The notes: generated from the letters alone by a model not told the origin. Positions 33,492 through 41,513 are shown, counted from the stretch's first letter. The stretch is DNA of 64,000 bases from Clostridium sp. (GCF_022482905.1 NZ_JAKVOI010000001.1:1303958-1367957); one strand, 5' to 3'. Numbers and translations: made by a program.

Positions 33492-34703
33492 TTATGATAC
33501 AATTTTATTAGTATATATAGATAAAAGTATCACTGAAATTAGAAGTAAAAGACTCCATAACGCTGCTTTAAGCAATAATAGCACAAATGATATGATGAGT
33601 ATGAAAATCGCAATTTTCAGCTTGATATTGTGCAGCAGCTTAAATCCAGCAGCTAATCCAATTATTGCATTGGATAGGAAAAATACATTGGCACAGGTTA
33701 TAATTTTATCCAGATTTATAAAGTCTGCAGCAGACAGAGATAAGACTACAAAATGTATACATACAAGTGTTATGATAGCATTAATGGGACTTCCATATCT
33801 GTTTACATATGACAGATATGCAGGCAGTTTATTGTTTGCCCCACGCTGTGCACTCATTCTTGAAACTCCCCCGACTACCATAAGGTAGGTGCACATGCAT
33901 AATCCTGATGCAGCAACAGTGATTACAGGCAAAGAAAACGAGCCAAACAGAGGCGTCATGATTGCCAGTATATCGTGATTACCGGCAGACACATTTTGTA
34001 TGGAAAGGGCAATAATAATATATAAGCTGATAATTACTATTAAGCTTACAGTCATTGCTTCAACAAGCGTTTTTTTAGGATTTTTTATATCTTCAATATA
34101 GCTGCCTACAATTTCCCATCCTATGATTGCCCAAAATAAAATCAGGAGAGTATATTCAAATTTGGAAATGGAAAAGGAGGTTTGATGTACATGTACATTT
34201 GAAGCAAAAATCAGTGTATACATACCTCCGCAAAATAGTAGTACAGCTGTAAATCCCGTTAAGATTAAAGTGAATTTTCCCAGGGCTTTTACTCCATACA
34301 TAAGAATTATGGTACATATGATTTCCATTCCAACTGCGATTATCTCCACCTTTATATTTGAAAAAAGGCTAAAGTTTTTTAAAAATTCTGAAGCTGTAAT
34401 CAAAACTGCTGTAGGGCCAAAACAAACTGCCGCTGTGAGAAAATTTGAAGTCAGTTCTCGAAAAAAACCTCCGAAAGCATTTCCAACTGCAATTGCAACG
34501 CCTTCATTTCCAGGACTTTTCAAACTCAAGAATATAAAAACATAGGCAAATATAACACCAAGCAGCATTATAATAATCCAGGCAGCTACTGCCCATCTCC
34601 CGACCAGCTTGTAGGCAATGGGCGGCAGCAGTATTATTCCCGATCCCAGTACCGAGCCTGATATGAGGCCGGAAAGTGTTATTGTTCCAATATTTTTACT
34701 CAT
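33492..34703 (-). CDS. APC family amino-acid permease/exporter (YjeH-like)
   Basis: The 403-aa membrane protein has about 12 transmembrane helices. The first helix region ITLSGLISGSVLGSGIILLPPIAYKLVG matches the APC superfamily, and ILFWAIIGWEIVGSYIEDIKNPKKTL is the conserved mid-protein motif. It is closest in style to the YjeH/branched-chain amino acid efflux type, but the substrate is uncertain. It is divergent from a LysR regulator gene (174 bases between starts). A 3' fragment of a related gene lies 2 kb away. Confidence 0.85.
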   Translation of the reverse strand: MSKNIGTITLSGLISGSVLGSGIILLPPIAYKLVGRWAVAAWIIIMLLGVIFAYVFIFLSLKSPGNEGVAIAVGNAFGGFFRELTSNFLTAAVCFGPTAVLITASEFLKNFSLFSNIKVEIIAVGMEIICTIILMYGVKALGKFTLILTGFTAVLLFCGGMYTLIFASNVHVHQTSFSISKFEYTLLILFWAIIGWEIVGSYIEDIKNPKKTLVEAMTVSLIVIISLYIIIALSIQNVSAGNHDILAIMTPLFGSFSLPVITVAASGLCMCTYLMVVGGVSRMSAQRGANNKLPAYLSYVNRYGSPINAIITLVCIHFVVLSLSAADFINLDKIITCANVFFLSNAIIGLAAGFKLLHNIKLKIAIFILIISFVLLLLKAALWSLLLLISVILLSIYTNKIVS

Positions 34704-34818
34704 ATTTTACCTCCTATCTTTTTTTAATTTGATTACAGCCGGCTGTGCTTTTTTAAAAATTCAATCAAAAATTCATTGAATTTCCAATGGATTTATATTA
34801 GCATAAGATTAACTATTA

Positions 34819-34856
34819 ATAAAATTGAATTATTTGAAAATACAATTCGATTTTAT
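34819..34856. promoter_or_regulatory. LysR-type operator (inverted repeat)
   Basis: ATAAAATTGAATT (34819-34831) and AATTCGATTTTAT (34844-34856) are inverted repeats with 12 of 13 positions pairing. They lie 21 bases before the LysR start, in the space shared with the divergent permease gene. Confidence 0.55.
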
Positions 34857-34877
34857 TGAAGTGATTGGAGGTATATT

Positions 34878-35753
34878 ATGGAGTTTAGAAATCTGATAAC
34901 ATTTTCAGAAATTGCCCATTTGAAAAGTTACACCAGGGCAGCAGAGGAATTGGGATATGCCCAGTCCACTATTACAACCCAGATTAAACTTTTGGAGGAG
35001 GCGCTTGGTGTAAAACTGTTTGAAAAAATCGGAAGAAAAATACACCTTACTTTAAAAGGCCAAGTATTTCTCAAATATACAGAAAACATAATAAGTCTTA
35101 CAGAGGAGGCAATAGAAGCAGTGGGTGGCATAGGTATTCCCTGTGGAATTTTAAGAATAGGAATTGTGGAGTCCCTGTGTACTATGAGGCTTCCAGAACT
35201 ACTTAAAAACTATCATATGAAATATCCTGAAGTAGAGATCATAATTAAAGTTGGAGTTTGTTCGGATTTAAGAAGTATGCTCAAAAACAATATAGTTGAT
35301 CTTGCATTCATTCTGGATAAAAAAACTGTTGATCCGGATTTGATATGCTGTGTATCCTGCAATGAACCCATGATATTTCTGGCCTCTCCAGTAAACAGAC
35401 TTGCCGGCAAAAGACAGGTTACAATGGAGGATATTAAAGATGAGCCTTTGATTGTAACAGAAAAGGGCTGCAGCTACAGAAATATTTTTGAGAAAATGTT
35501 TCAAAAATCAGGTCTAAAACCTAATATAGCTTTGGAAGTTGGAAGTATTGAAGCAATTAAAAGTTTTACCATGAGTAATCTTGGAATAACCCTGCTTCCC
35601 GTTATGACTGTAGAGAAAGAAATTCAAAATGGACGACTTGTGGGGTTTGATCTGGATGGATGTGAATTTAATATGGCAACACAAATACTATACCACAAGA
35701 ATAAGTGTCTAACAGCTGCAATGAGAGCTTTTATATCAGAGGCTAAAGGTTAA
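34878..35753 (+). CDS. LysR family transcriptional regulator
   Basis: The 291-aa protein has an N-terminal winged helix (EFRNLITFSEIAHLKSYTRAAEELGYAQSTITTQIKLLEEALGVKLFEKIGRK) and a periplasmic-binding-like effector domain (about residues 90-290; LRIGIVESLCTMRLPELLKNYHMKYPEVEI). It has an AGGAGG-type site before the ATG. Its divergent partner is an amino-acid permease gene, which it probably controls in response to the transported compound. The effector is unknown. Confidence 0.93.
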   Translation: MEFRNLITFSEIAHLKSYTRAAEELGYAQSTITTQIKLLEEALGVKLFEKIGRKIHLTLKGQVFLKYTENIISLTEEAIEAVGGIGIPCGILRIGIVESLCTMRLPELLKNYHMKYPEVEIIIKVGVCSDLRSMLKNNIVDLAFILDKKTVDPDLICCVSCNEPMIFLASPVNRLAGKRQVTMEDIKDEPLIVTEKGCSYRNIFEKMFQKSGLKPNIALEVGSIEAIKSFTMSNLGITLLPVMTVEKEIQNGRLVGFDLDGCEFNMATQILYHKNKCLTAAMRAFISEAKG

Positions 35754-35767
35754 GTACTCAATACTTG

Positions 35768-35802
35768 GAGCCAGCAGGCAATATCAACTTGACTGCTGGC
35801 TC
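35768..35802. terminator. bidirectional terminator
   Basis: GAGCCAGCAG (35768-35777) and CTGCTGGCTC (35793-35802) form a perfect 10-bp stem between the convergent lysR and nitroreductase genes. Confidence 0.75.
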
Positions 35803-35807
35803 TAATT

Positions 35808-36335
35808 TCACTGAGTATTAAAAGTATTGTGGACCACAGTTTTCGCTAGATCAAAGCGCTTATTGTGATTAGGATTTGGAATACTTATCTCATTTAGGTA
35901 GCCAATCGGCAGTACCACAACCGGAACGATATTCTCTGGCATAAAAAAAGCTGTCTTTGCTTTTTCAGGATCAAAATGGCCAACCCATGTGCTTCCTAAT
36001 CCAAGATTGGCTGCTTCTAGTATAATATGGGTAGCTACAATACTTGCATCCACAATTCCCATATCCTGATTGTCAAATGTCCTTTTCCAACTGGTTATTT
36101 TATCATAACAAACAATTAAAGCTAATGGAGCATCAAATGTAAATGGAGTACAGACTTTTAGTTTGTCCATATCTTCCTTTGTATTCAGAACAAGGATTCT
36201 TTGTGGCTGATTATTACATGCTGTGGGAGCAAGCCTACCAGCCTCCAGAATCAAGTCCACTTTTTCTTGTTCTACTTGTTTTGTATCAAAATTCCGAACC
36301 GAATAGCGTTTCTTAGCCAACTCTAAAAAATCCAT
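35808..36335 (-). CDS. nitroreductase family protein
   Basis: About 175 aa. It has DFLELAKKRYSVRNFDTKQVEQEKVDLILEAGRLAPTACNNQPQRILVLN (FMN-binding start) and EAANLGLGSTWVGHFDPEKAKTAF. The frame begins at a GTG at 36344 that overlaps the upstream TGA, but the ATG at 36335 is better placed after AAAGGTGAG. Coupled with the old yellow enzyme gene upstream, it probably reduces electrophilic compounds. Confidence 0.9.
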   Translation of the reverse strand: MDFLELAKKRYSVRNFDTKQVEQEKVDLILEAGRLAPTACNNQPQRILVLNTKEDMDKLKVCTPFTFDAPLALIVCYDKITSWKRTFDNQDMGIVDASIVATHIILEAANLGLGSTWVGHFDPEKAKTAFFMPENIVPVVVLPIGYLNEISIPNPNHNKRFDLAKTVVHNTFNTQ

Positions 36336-36340
36336 TATTC

Positions 36341-37384
36341 TCACCTTTCACTTTCCGCCGCTTTTGTCGCCTGGCGTTTTAGCAGCAGCCGTGCAGGACA
36401 TTTTTCACCATTTGTAAACCACTGGCAGTTACCGCATTCAAAGCACGGCTTGTAGTCCATATTTCCAATGGAGTGCTTTACAAACGCACCATCGGCTAAA
36501 AACGGCTTTCCATATGCAGCAAAATCACAGCAACCATTTTCAATAAGCTTGTTTCCTCTTCCAAGCGTCTTAATGTCATTCACTACAATTATAGGGACAC
36601 CTACATGCTTTTTTACATGACATCCAGTATAAACTACATCATTGTATTCAAAGGACTGAGGCAGTTCCAATTTCCGATCTTCCGGGATGCCGGTGGATAC
36701 ATGGAGCATGTCAATTCCAATTTTCTCCAGAAGCTGAGCAGTTTGTACATCAGTATCCAGGCTGTCACACCATCCCATTCGATAGGATACGATGAAGTTG
36801 TCCCCGGCAAAACTTTTGATTCCCTCAATGATCTCCTTTGCCAAAGTCAATCTGCCAAAAAGATCGCCGCCATAAATATCCTGACGTCTATTAGAACAGA
36901 CCGAGGACATCATGTTCAGGAAAAAAGTATGGGCTCCATGCATCTCTATCCCATCCAGTCCGGCCTTTTTACAAATTTCTGCGGCATGGATAAATTTGTC
37001 CCGTATTTTGATTAAATCCTGTGTTGTCAAGCTGTTGACGTCTTTCATAAAATTGTCATAAAATGCATAACCTGGCATACCGAGTTGTGCAAAAAAACAG
37101 CTTCCGTTCCTATGTCCGGCTTCAGCCATCTTGTGGAGATAACCGATATGATCCTCTGAATAGGCGCCGGCTCCACCTGCAGTTTTTGCATCGGGCGATA
37201 CACAAAGCACCTGACTTATCATCAAGCCTATGTCTTTGTCTGCCCGCTCCAAATATTCCTGCAACAACTTTTCACCCATGATTCCATTCTTGCAAGAAAA
37301 GCCAAAGCGAACCATAGGAGCCATCACAATCCTATTTGTAAAATGGACATCTTTTACTTGAAGTGGAGAAAAAATATTCGACAT
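36341..37384 (-). CDS. NADH:flavin oxidoreductase (old yellow enzyme family)
   Basis: The 347-aa FMN-binding TIM barrel opens with FSPLQVKDVHFTNRIVMAPMVRFG. It has the AEICKKAGLDGIEMHGAHTFFLNMM motif and a C-terminal cysteine group (CFECGNCQWFTNGEKCPA) that suggests an iron-sulfur cluster, as in enoate reductase/2,4-dienoyl-CoA reductase relatives. It lacks the long C-terminal FAD/NAD domains of those enzymes. It may reduce enones or enoates. Its gene ends as the nitroreductase gene starts. Confidence 0.9.
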   Translation of the reverse strand: MSNIFSPLQVKDVHFTNRIVMAPMVRFGFSCKNGIMGEKLLQEYLERADKDIGLMISQVLCVSPDAKTAGGAGAYSEDHIGYLHKMAEAGHRNGSCFFAQLGMPGYAFYDNFMKDVNSLTTQDLIKIRDKFIHAAEICKKAGLDGIEMHGAHTFFLNMMSSVCSNRRQDIYGGDLFGRLTLAKEIIEGIKSFAGDNFIVSYRMGWCDSLDTDVQTAQLLEKIGIDMLHVSTGIPEDRKLELPQSFEYNDVVYTGCHVKKHVGVPIIVVNDIKTLGRGNKLIENGCCDFAAYGKPFLADGAFVKHSIGNMDYKPCFECGNCQWFTNGEKCPARLLLKRQATKAAESER

Positions 37385-37453
37385 AATATCGACCCCCTAA
37401 GTCTTGCACCTATAATTATATTTTTTATTATAATCGTTGTAACAGAAAAAGGA

Positions 37454-37478
37454 AGTACGCACTTTTAAGTGTGATACT
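37454..37478. promoter_or_regulatory. inverted repeat upstream of the old yellow enzyme gene
   Basis: AAGTACGCACTT and AAGTGTGATACTT face each other across 37454-37478 in the promoter region of the flavoenzyme gene. It resembles HxlR/YodB-type sites, and an HxlR gene lies 0.8 kb away. The assignment is tentative. Confidence 0.35.
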
Positions 37479-37578
37479 TACAATAAGCAGAGTATAGACT
37501 GAAAGAATACATGTCGAAACAATCAAGCTTCATTTCTAAATACACTTTTTATCATAGGAGACAACTGAAAGCCTGGAA

Positions 37579-38112
37579 TCATGTATTATATTTTAAAATA
37601 TACTCAACATAATCTTTTGCACTCTGATCTACTTCATCATCCGTAGCCTGAAATGAAGAACCGAAGAATGCAAAATGAGGTAGTACAATAGCACCTACAT
37701 GATTAGCAGATGCCTTAAAGGGTGTAATCACTTCATCAACAGTAAATCCTACAGAACCGGTATGAGAGTAATTTTCCCTTTTGTCACCAATGGACAGAGC
37801 CAGTCCGAATTTTTTGCCTTCCAGTTTGTGCCCATTTGAACCGTAAGCCCAACCGTGGGTAAACACATCATCCAACCACTTTTTTAGCAGCGGCGGATAA
37901 CTATACCAATATACCGGAAATTGAAAAATAATATAATTGTGTATATCTAACAACCCCTGCTCTTTTTCAACATCAATTTTCCAATCCGGATAGTCTCTGT
38001 AGAGTTCATGGATTTCAATATCATCAGGATATTTGACCAATTCCTGCTTCCAGATTTTATTTACCCTCGAATTTTCAATGTCCGGGTGAGTTAAAATTAC
38101 AAGAGCTTTCAT
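37579..38112 (-). CDS. NAD(P)H dehydrogenase (quinone), flavodoxin-2 fold
   Basis: The 177-aa FMN-binding quinone reductase (KefF/MdaB-like) has ALVILTHPDIENSRVNKIWKQEL at the phosphate site, IIFQFPVYWYSYPPLLKKWLDDVFTHGWAYGSNGHKLEGKKFGLALSIG, and the C-terminal ATDDEVDQSAKDYVEYI. It is divergent from an HxlR regulator gene (173 bases between starts), the usual pairing in which the regulator senses quinones or reactive aldehydes and the reductase removes them. Confidence 0.93.
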   Translation of the reverse strand: MKALVILTHPDIENSRVNKIWKQELVKYPDDIEIHELYRDYPDWKIDVEKEQGLLDIHNYIIFQFPVYWYSYPPLLKKWLDDVFTHGWAYGSNGHKLEGKKFGLALSIGDKRENYSHTGSVGFTVDEVITPFKASANHVGAIVLPHFAFFGSSFQATDDEVDQSAKDYVEYILKYNT

Positions 38113-38285
38113 ATAATTATCAGTCCTTTCTTTACCAACAAATATGCAATATTGGTTTCATATTTATTATCAACTCCAAATTCAAAAATGTAAATACGCA
38201 CAATAAAGTAAGCAAGATACTAACTTTTAGGTATGTATAACAATTGCTTGCACAGACATGCTAAAATAATAGTGGAGGCGATACT

Positions 38286-38633
38286 GTGAAACAATATAAT
38301 TTGGGAATCGAAGCAACACTTGAAATTCTAGGTGGCAAGTGGAAGGCTTTAATAGTATGTTTGTTGATGTCCGGTCCAAAGAGAACCAGCGAATTGCAAC
38401 GGCTAATTCCTACCGTATCCGAGAAAGTTCTAATACAACAGCTCCGTAATTTAGAACGGGACGGAATCGTTGGAAAAACAAGATATAACCAAATGCCCCC
38501 GAAAGTTGAATACTATATCACCGAATATGGAAAAACTGCAAATAAGATCATTGACATTATGTGTCAATGGGGACGAAAAAATATTGAAATACGTAAACAA
38601 CACGGTGAAGATGTATGCTTGTTAGATAAATAG
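38286..38633 (+). CDS. HxlR family transcriptional regulator
   Basis: The 115-aa winged-helix protein has YNLGIEATLEILGGKWKALIVCLLMSGPKRTSELQRLIPTVSEKVLIQQLRNLERDGIV, the standard HxlR pattern. The GTG start follows GGAGGCG. A TACT-N7-AGGTA near-palindrome at 38217-38235 lies before it and resembles the YodB/HxlR consensus. It probably represses the divergent quinone reductase gene and perhaps itself. Confidence 0.92.
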   Translation: MKQYNLGIEATLEILGGKWKALIVCLLMSGPKRTSELQRLIPTVSEKVLIQQLRNLERDGIVGKTRYNQMPPKVEYYITEYGKTANKIIDIMCQWGRKNIEIRKQHGEDVCLLDK

Positions 38634-38707
38634 AATTAAGAAATATTTCATTGTAATCATGACATGAAGAATAAAAAAGCCATTCCTTAACAAATACTCC
38701 ATATATT

Positions 38708-38749
38708 AAATTCCAATAAATCAACCTAGCAGTAGATTTATTGGAATTT
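38708..38749. terminator. bidirectional terminator
   Basis: AAATTCCAATAAATC (38708-38722) and GATTTATTGGAATTT (38735-38749) are a perfect 15-bp inverted repeat following the HxlR gene. Confidence 0.75.
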
Positions 38750-38753
38750 ATCT

Positions 38754-38906
38754 TTATAACTCCAATTTCTTAATATCATATCCCCTGGCTTTTACCCGTC
38801 TTACAATGGCAACGTTACGTTCATCTTTTCTGTCAATTTCCATCTGCTTTTTAATGTCAGTATAATCCTTTATAGCTCTGCGACGGCAGAATTTTAAGTA
38901 TTCCAT
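38754..38906 (-). CDS. small hypothetical ORF, possibly a gene remnant
   Basis: This 50-residue frame reads MEYLKFCRRRAIKDYTD then a charged helical stretch (IKKQMEIDRKDERNVAIVRRV) and ends GYDIKKLEL. The amino-acid make-up looks like real protein, but the ribosome-binding site is weak. It could be the C-terminus of a lost gene whose upstream part has gone. No family is recognised. It lies in the 345-base gap between the HxlR and XRE genes. Confidence 0.35.
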   Translation of the reverse strand: MEYLKFCRRRAIKDYTDIKKQMEIDRKDERNVAIVRRVKARGYDIKKLEL

Positions 38907-38978
38907 AAGGTTCAATAATAACCGTCTTGACAAGATATACTCCTATGCTCACCAACTACAGTCATGACATAATAAATG

Positions 38979-39188
38979 CTATTTTTCATTCTCCTCCCCC
39001 TCATAAATAAAAATATCTTCAATACTCATGTTAAAATATCTTGCTATTTTAAAAGCCAGTATTATTGATGGATTATATCTGCCATTTTCAAGAGACCCTA
39101 TTGTCTGCCTCGATACTTCAAGAGCCGCCGCCAGATCTTCCTGTTTTAACCCATGTTTCTTTCGTATTTCTTCCAGCCGGTTTTTCAC
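38979..39188 (-). CDS. small XRE family regulator
   Basis: The 69-aa protein is essentially one Cro/C1 helix-turn-helix: LEEIRKKHGLKQEDLAAALEVSRQTIGSLENGRYNPSIILAFKIARYFNMSIEDIF, a type common in Firmicutes. The start is a GTG after AGGAGG; an ATG two bases upstream reads straight into a stop. It has a good sigma-A promoter with an inverted repeat overlapping the transcript start. No linked membrane partner gene remains. Confidence 0.88.
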   Translation of the reverse strand: MKNRLEEIRKKHGLKQEDLAAALEVSRQTIGSLENGRYNPSIILAFKIARYFNMSIEDIFIYEGEENEK

Positions 39189-39202
39189 ATTTTAATCCTC
39201 CT

Positions 39203-39270
39203 TATGGAAAGCAAGCTTTCCATATATCAAGTATACCAAAATCCACTTGAATGTCAAATAAACTTTCCAT
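39203..39270 (-). promoter_or_regulatory. promoter and operator of the small XRE gene
   Basis: On the minus strand TTGACA (39252-39257) and TATACT (39230-39235) are 16 bases apart. A perfect 10-bp inverted repeat, TATGGAAAGC-AA-GCTTTCCATA (39203-39224), lies between the -10 box and the gene. A third half-site, CTTTCCAT, lies at 39263-39270. This is a likely autorepression site. Confidence 0.6.
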
Positions 39271-39360
39271 GAAGTCTTTGTGGCTAATTTAATTTTTTAA
39301 ATTAATTTCGATTTTTTTACAATTTATAGAGGAAATTTTAAATTATTGTAGAATGTATAA

Positions 39361-39383
39361 AATAATGTATTATTTACATTATT
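39361..39383. repeat. inverted repeat upstream of agrD
   Basis: AATAATGTA-TTATT-TACATTATT is a perfect 9-bp inverted repeat 23 bases before the agrD start. It may be a regulator site. It does not resemble the direct-repeat AgrA/LytTR sites known from staphylococci. Confidence 0.4.
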
Positions 39384-39406
39384 AAAACTTATGGGAGGTT
39401 GTTAAA

Positions 39407-39550
39407 ATGAAAAACGTCAAAGGATTCATAACAAAAAATTTAATGAAAGGCATTGGTTCTTTAGCATTGGTATTGGGGGCATTGGTTATATTCCCTAATT
39501 CCCTTGCTAGTGGTTATCAGCCAAAATGCCCTGATGAACTGCTGAAGTAA
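39407..39550 (+). CDS. agrD: AgrD-like cyclic autoinducer precursor peptide, 47 aa
   Basis: This 47-codon ORF lies directly before agrC and agrB. It has an amphipathic/hydrophobic N-terminus (FITKNLMKGIGSLALVLGALVIF) and an acidic C-terminal recognition segment, YQPKCPDELLK, that matches the YQPK/QPExP-EL motif of clostridial AgrD. The ring Cys usually found six residues before QP is Ser32 here (SLASG-YQPK), so the product may be a lactone rather than a thiolactone. The only Cys (Cys41) lies inside the recognition segment. The ribosome-binding site GGGAGG is 9 bases before the ATG. Confidence 0.82.
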   Translation: MKNVKGFITKNLMKGIGSLALVLGALVIFPNSLASGYQPKCPDELLK

Positions 39551-39557
39551 TTTAAAT

Positions 39558-39612
39558 TAGGCTTTTCTATAGATATTTCTAATTTGTAATATGATATCTA
39601 CAGGAAAGCCTA
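39558..39612 (+). promoter_or_regulatory. large hairpin between agrD and agrC
   Basis: TAGGCTTTTCTATAGATAT (39558-39576) pairs with ATATCTACAGGAAAGCCTA (39594-39612) with two mismatches. No T run follows, so it is not a standard terminator. It may stabilise the agrD message or lower transcription into agrC and agrB. Confidence 0.5.
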
Positions 39613-39636
39613 GATCAACTATATTAGGAGAAAAGT

Positions 39637-40965
39637 ATGTACATTATAAGAGAACTAATAACAGATAGTATAGAATCTATACTTTTTTTAGTAACTTTTG
39701 AAGCCTTATATAACAACAAAAAATTTATACAAGAAAATAAACTTAAAACTATTTATTTTTGTATATTATATATTATTGCTAATTATTTTAGTACTTTTTA
39801 TATTAGTAAAGTATACCACACAATATTTCTTTCAATATTTTGCATCTTACTATTATCATATATTGCAAAGATACGAATTTTTGCTTCGTGTGTAATATTT
39901 TTCCTATTTCTTTCCATAATTTTTGTTACAGAAAATTTTATCCAAGCAGTTGGAATATTTATATATAATATAAATTTAAATACATTCTTATCAATTAAAG
40001 AATATTACGTGATTTTTTTAATTACTTCAAAATTACTTCAAATATTTATCGTGATACTCATTTTTAGGTTTAATAAAATCTTTATTAAACTTAAATTATT
40101 TAATTCAAAAGATAAAATGTTATCAGAGTCAATAATTCAATTTGGTATTTTCGGTCTTATTATATTTATTATGAGTTTTGGTATTTTTAATGTAAAATAT
40201 ATTAAAATTTACAACTGTACTGTATTTATTTTATACTTTATATTTTTAATACTTCAATTAAAAGAGATAAACAGATACAAAAAGATGCTAAACATAGAAT
40301 CCAGATATAAAATCCAAGAAAGTCAAATAAGCAACATGGAAGAAATAATCAGTATCATCAGGCAGGAAAAGCATGATTTTGCAAATCATATCAATGTTAT
40401 ATGGGGACTTTGCTCATTAAACAGACCAGATACCGTTGAAAAAATAAAAAATTATATAAACGGAATATCAGGTAATCTCCATTCATCATTTAAATTTATA
40501 AATACAGGCAATGCCTATTTAGACGGATTATTATCCATTAAAAATAATTTTGCCGATAAAAACAATATAGACCTTGATATAATGATTGATGAGCCCTTCA
40601 GCAAATTAAACATTAAAGAAAATGAATTGATAAGCATTGTAAGCAATCTTATAGACAATGCATTTGAAGCATTTCAGTCCAATCCCAATACTGAAAATAA
40701 AAAAATAACCTTTGATACTTTTATTGAAGGCAGTAAATTTTATATTGAAATTTCCGACAATGCAGGTATGATCCCTAAAAATATTCAAGATAGAATTTTT
40801 GAAAGAGGTTTTTCTACAAAGACTGAAAAATCGGATGATCATGGATTTGGTCTGTACATTACCAGGCAGTTGATAGAGCAAAATAATGGATGCATATCCC
40901 TGGAAAGTAATCTTGAAACCACAAAATTTTTAGTTGCATTTAACTTGGAGGAGGCAGATAAATGA
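39637..40965 (+). CDS. agrC: AgrC-like sensor histidine kinase (GHKL type)
   Basis: The 442-aa protein has an N-terminal membrane domain of six or seven helices (about residues 1-205), a linker coiled coil, the phosphoacceptor helix IIRQEKHDFANHINVIWGL and a GHKL ATPase domain (NELISIVSNLIDNAFEAF, then EISDNAGMIPKNI and DDHGFGLYITRQLIEQNNG). It would detect the secreted cyclic peptide. It overlaps agrB by 4 bases. The partner response regulator AgrA is not in this window. Confidence 0.9.
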   Translation: MYIIRELITDSIESILFLVTFEALYNNKKFIQENKLKTIYFCILYIIANYFSTFYISKVYHTIFLSIFCILLLSYIAKIRIFASCVIFFLFLSIIFVTENFIQAVGIFIYNINLNTFLSIKEYYVIFLITSKLLQIFIVILIFRFNKIFIKLKLFNSKDKMLSESIIQFGIFGLIIFIMSFGIFNVKYIKIYNCTVFILYFIFLILQLKEINRYKKMLNIESRYKIQESQISNMEEIISIIRQEKHDFANHINVIWGLCSLNRPDTVEKIKNYINGISGNLHSSFKFINTGNAYLDGLLSIKNNFADKNNIDLDIMIDEPFSKLNIKENELISIVSNLIDNAFEAFQSNPNTENKKITFDTFIEGSKFYIEISDNAGMIPKNIQDRIFERGFSTKTEKSDDHGFGLYITRQLIEQNNGCISLESNLETTKFLVAFNLEEADK

Positions 40966-41513
40966 ACACTTTCATAACTTGTTTGGTAAAAAAAATTTCC
41001 GAGTCAAATCCTGAATTCTCAAAACTTCAATTAAAAAAGATGGAATATGGTTTGATTTGTTTCTTTGATGAAATTACAAAATTAGTCCCTTACTTTATTA
41101 TATTCTGGATATTTTCTGTTCAGGACTATTATCTGATTGCCCTTTTGTTTTTTTGTCCAATTAGATTGTTTTCAGGCGGTTACCATGCAAAAACTTATTG
41201 GGGCTGCTTTTGCATTAGTTTTATCGTATTTCTATCAATAATTACTTTAGGCAGATATCTGTCAATAAATATTGTGGTCTTGATATTATTATTGACTATT
41301 TCTTTTGTATTAATTTGTATTTTTTCACCAGTAGACAATATCAACAAAAAAATAAAAAGTGAAAAAAGAAAGGTTTTACTTAACCACCTTTCTATATTAG
41401 CTGCCTTATCTCTAATTGTAGCTTGCTATTTTATTCCGGATAAGTTTCTGAATACCGCTGTAATATCAATTCTCAGCTCAACAATAATGATGATGCTTGG
41501 AAAAATAATTTAG
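40962..41513 (+). CDS. agrB: AgrB-like peptidase and exporter
   Basis: The 183-aa membrane protein (about five helices) processes AgrD and forms the ring. The conserved stretch PIRLFSGGYHAKTYWGCFCISF supplies the catalytic His and Cys. The N-terminus has YGLICFFDEITKLVPYFIIFW. It begins within the agrC stop (ATGA overlap), which confirms co-translation. The order here, agrD-agrC-agrB, differs from staphylococcal agrBDCA. Confidence 0.95.
   Translation: MNTFITCLVKKISESNPEFSKLQLKKMEYGLICFFDEITKLVPYFIIFWIFSVQDYYLIALLFFCPIRLFSGGYHAKTYWGCFCISFIVFLSIITLGRYLSINIVVLILLLTISFVLICIFSPVDNINKKIKSEKRKVLLNHLSILAALSLIVACYFIPDKFLNTAVISILSSTIMMMLGKII

Noticed and set aside
38979-39188. Prophage repressor
   Set aside because: No integrase, phage structural gene or att repeat is nearby. 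Small XRE proteins of this type are common chromosomal regulators.
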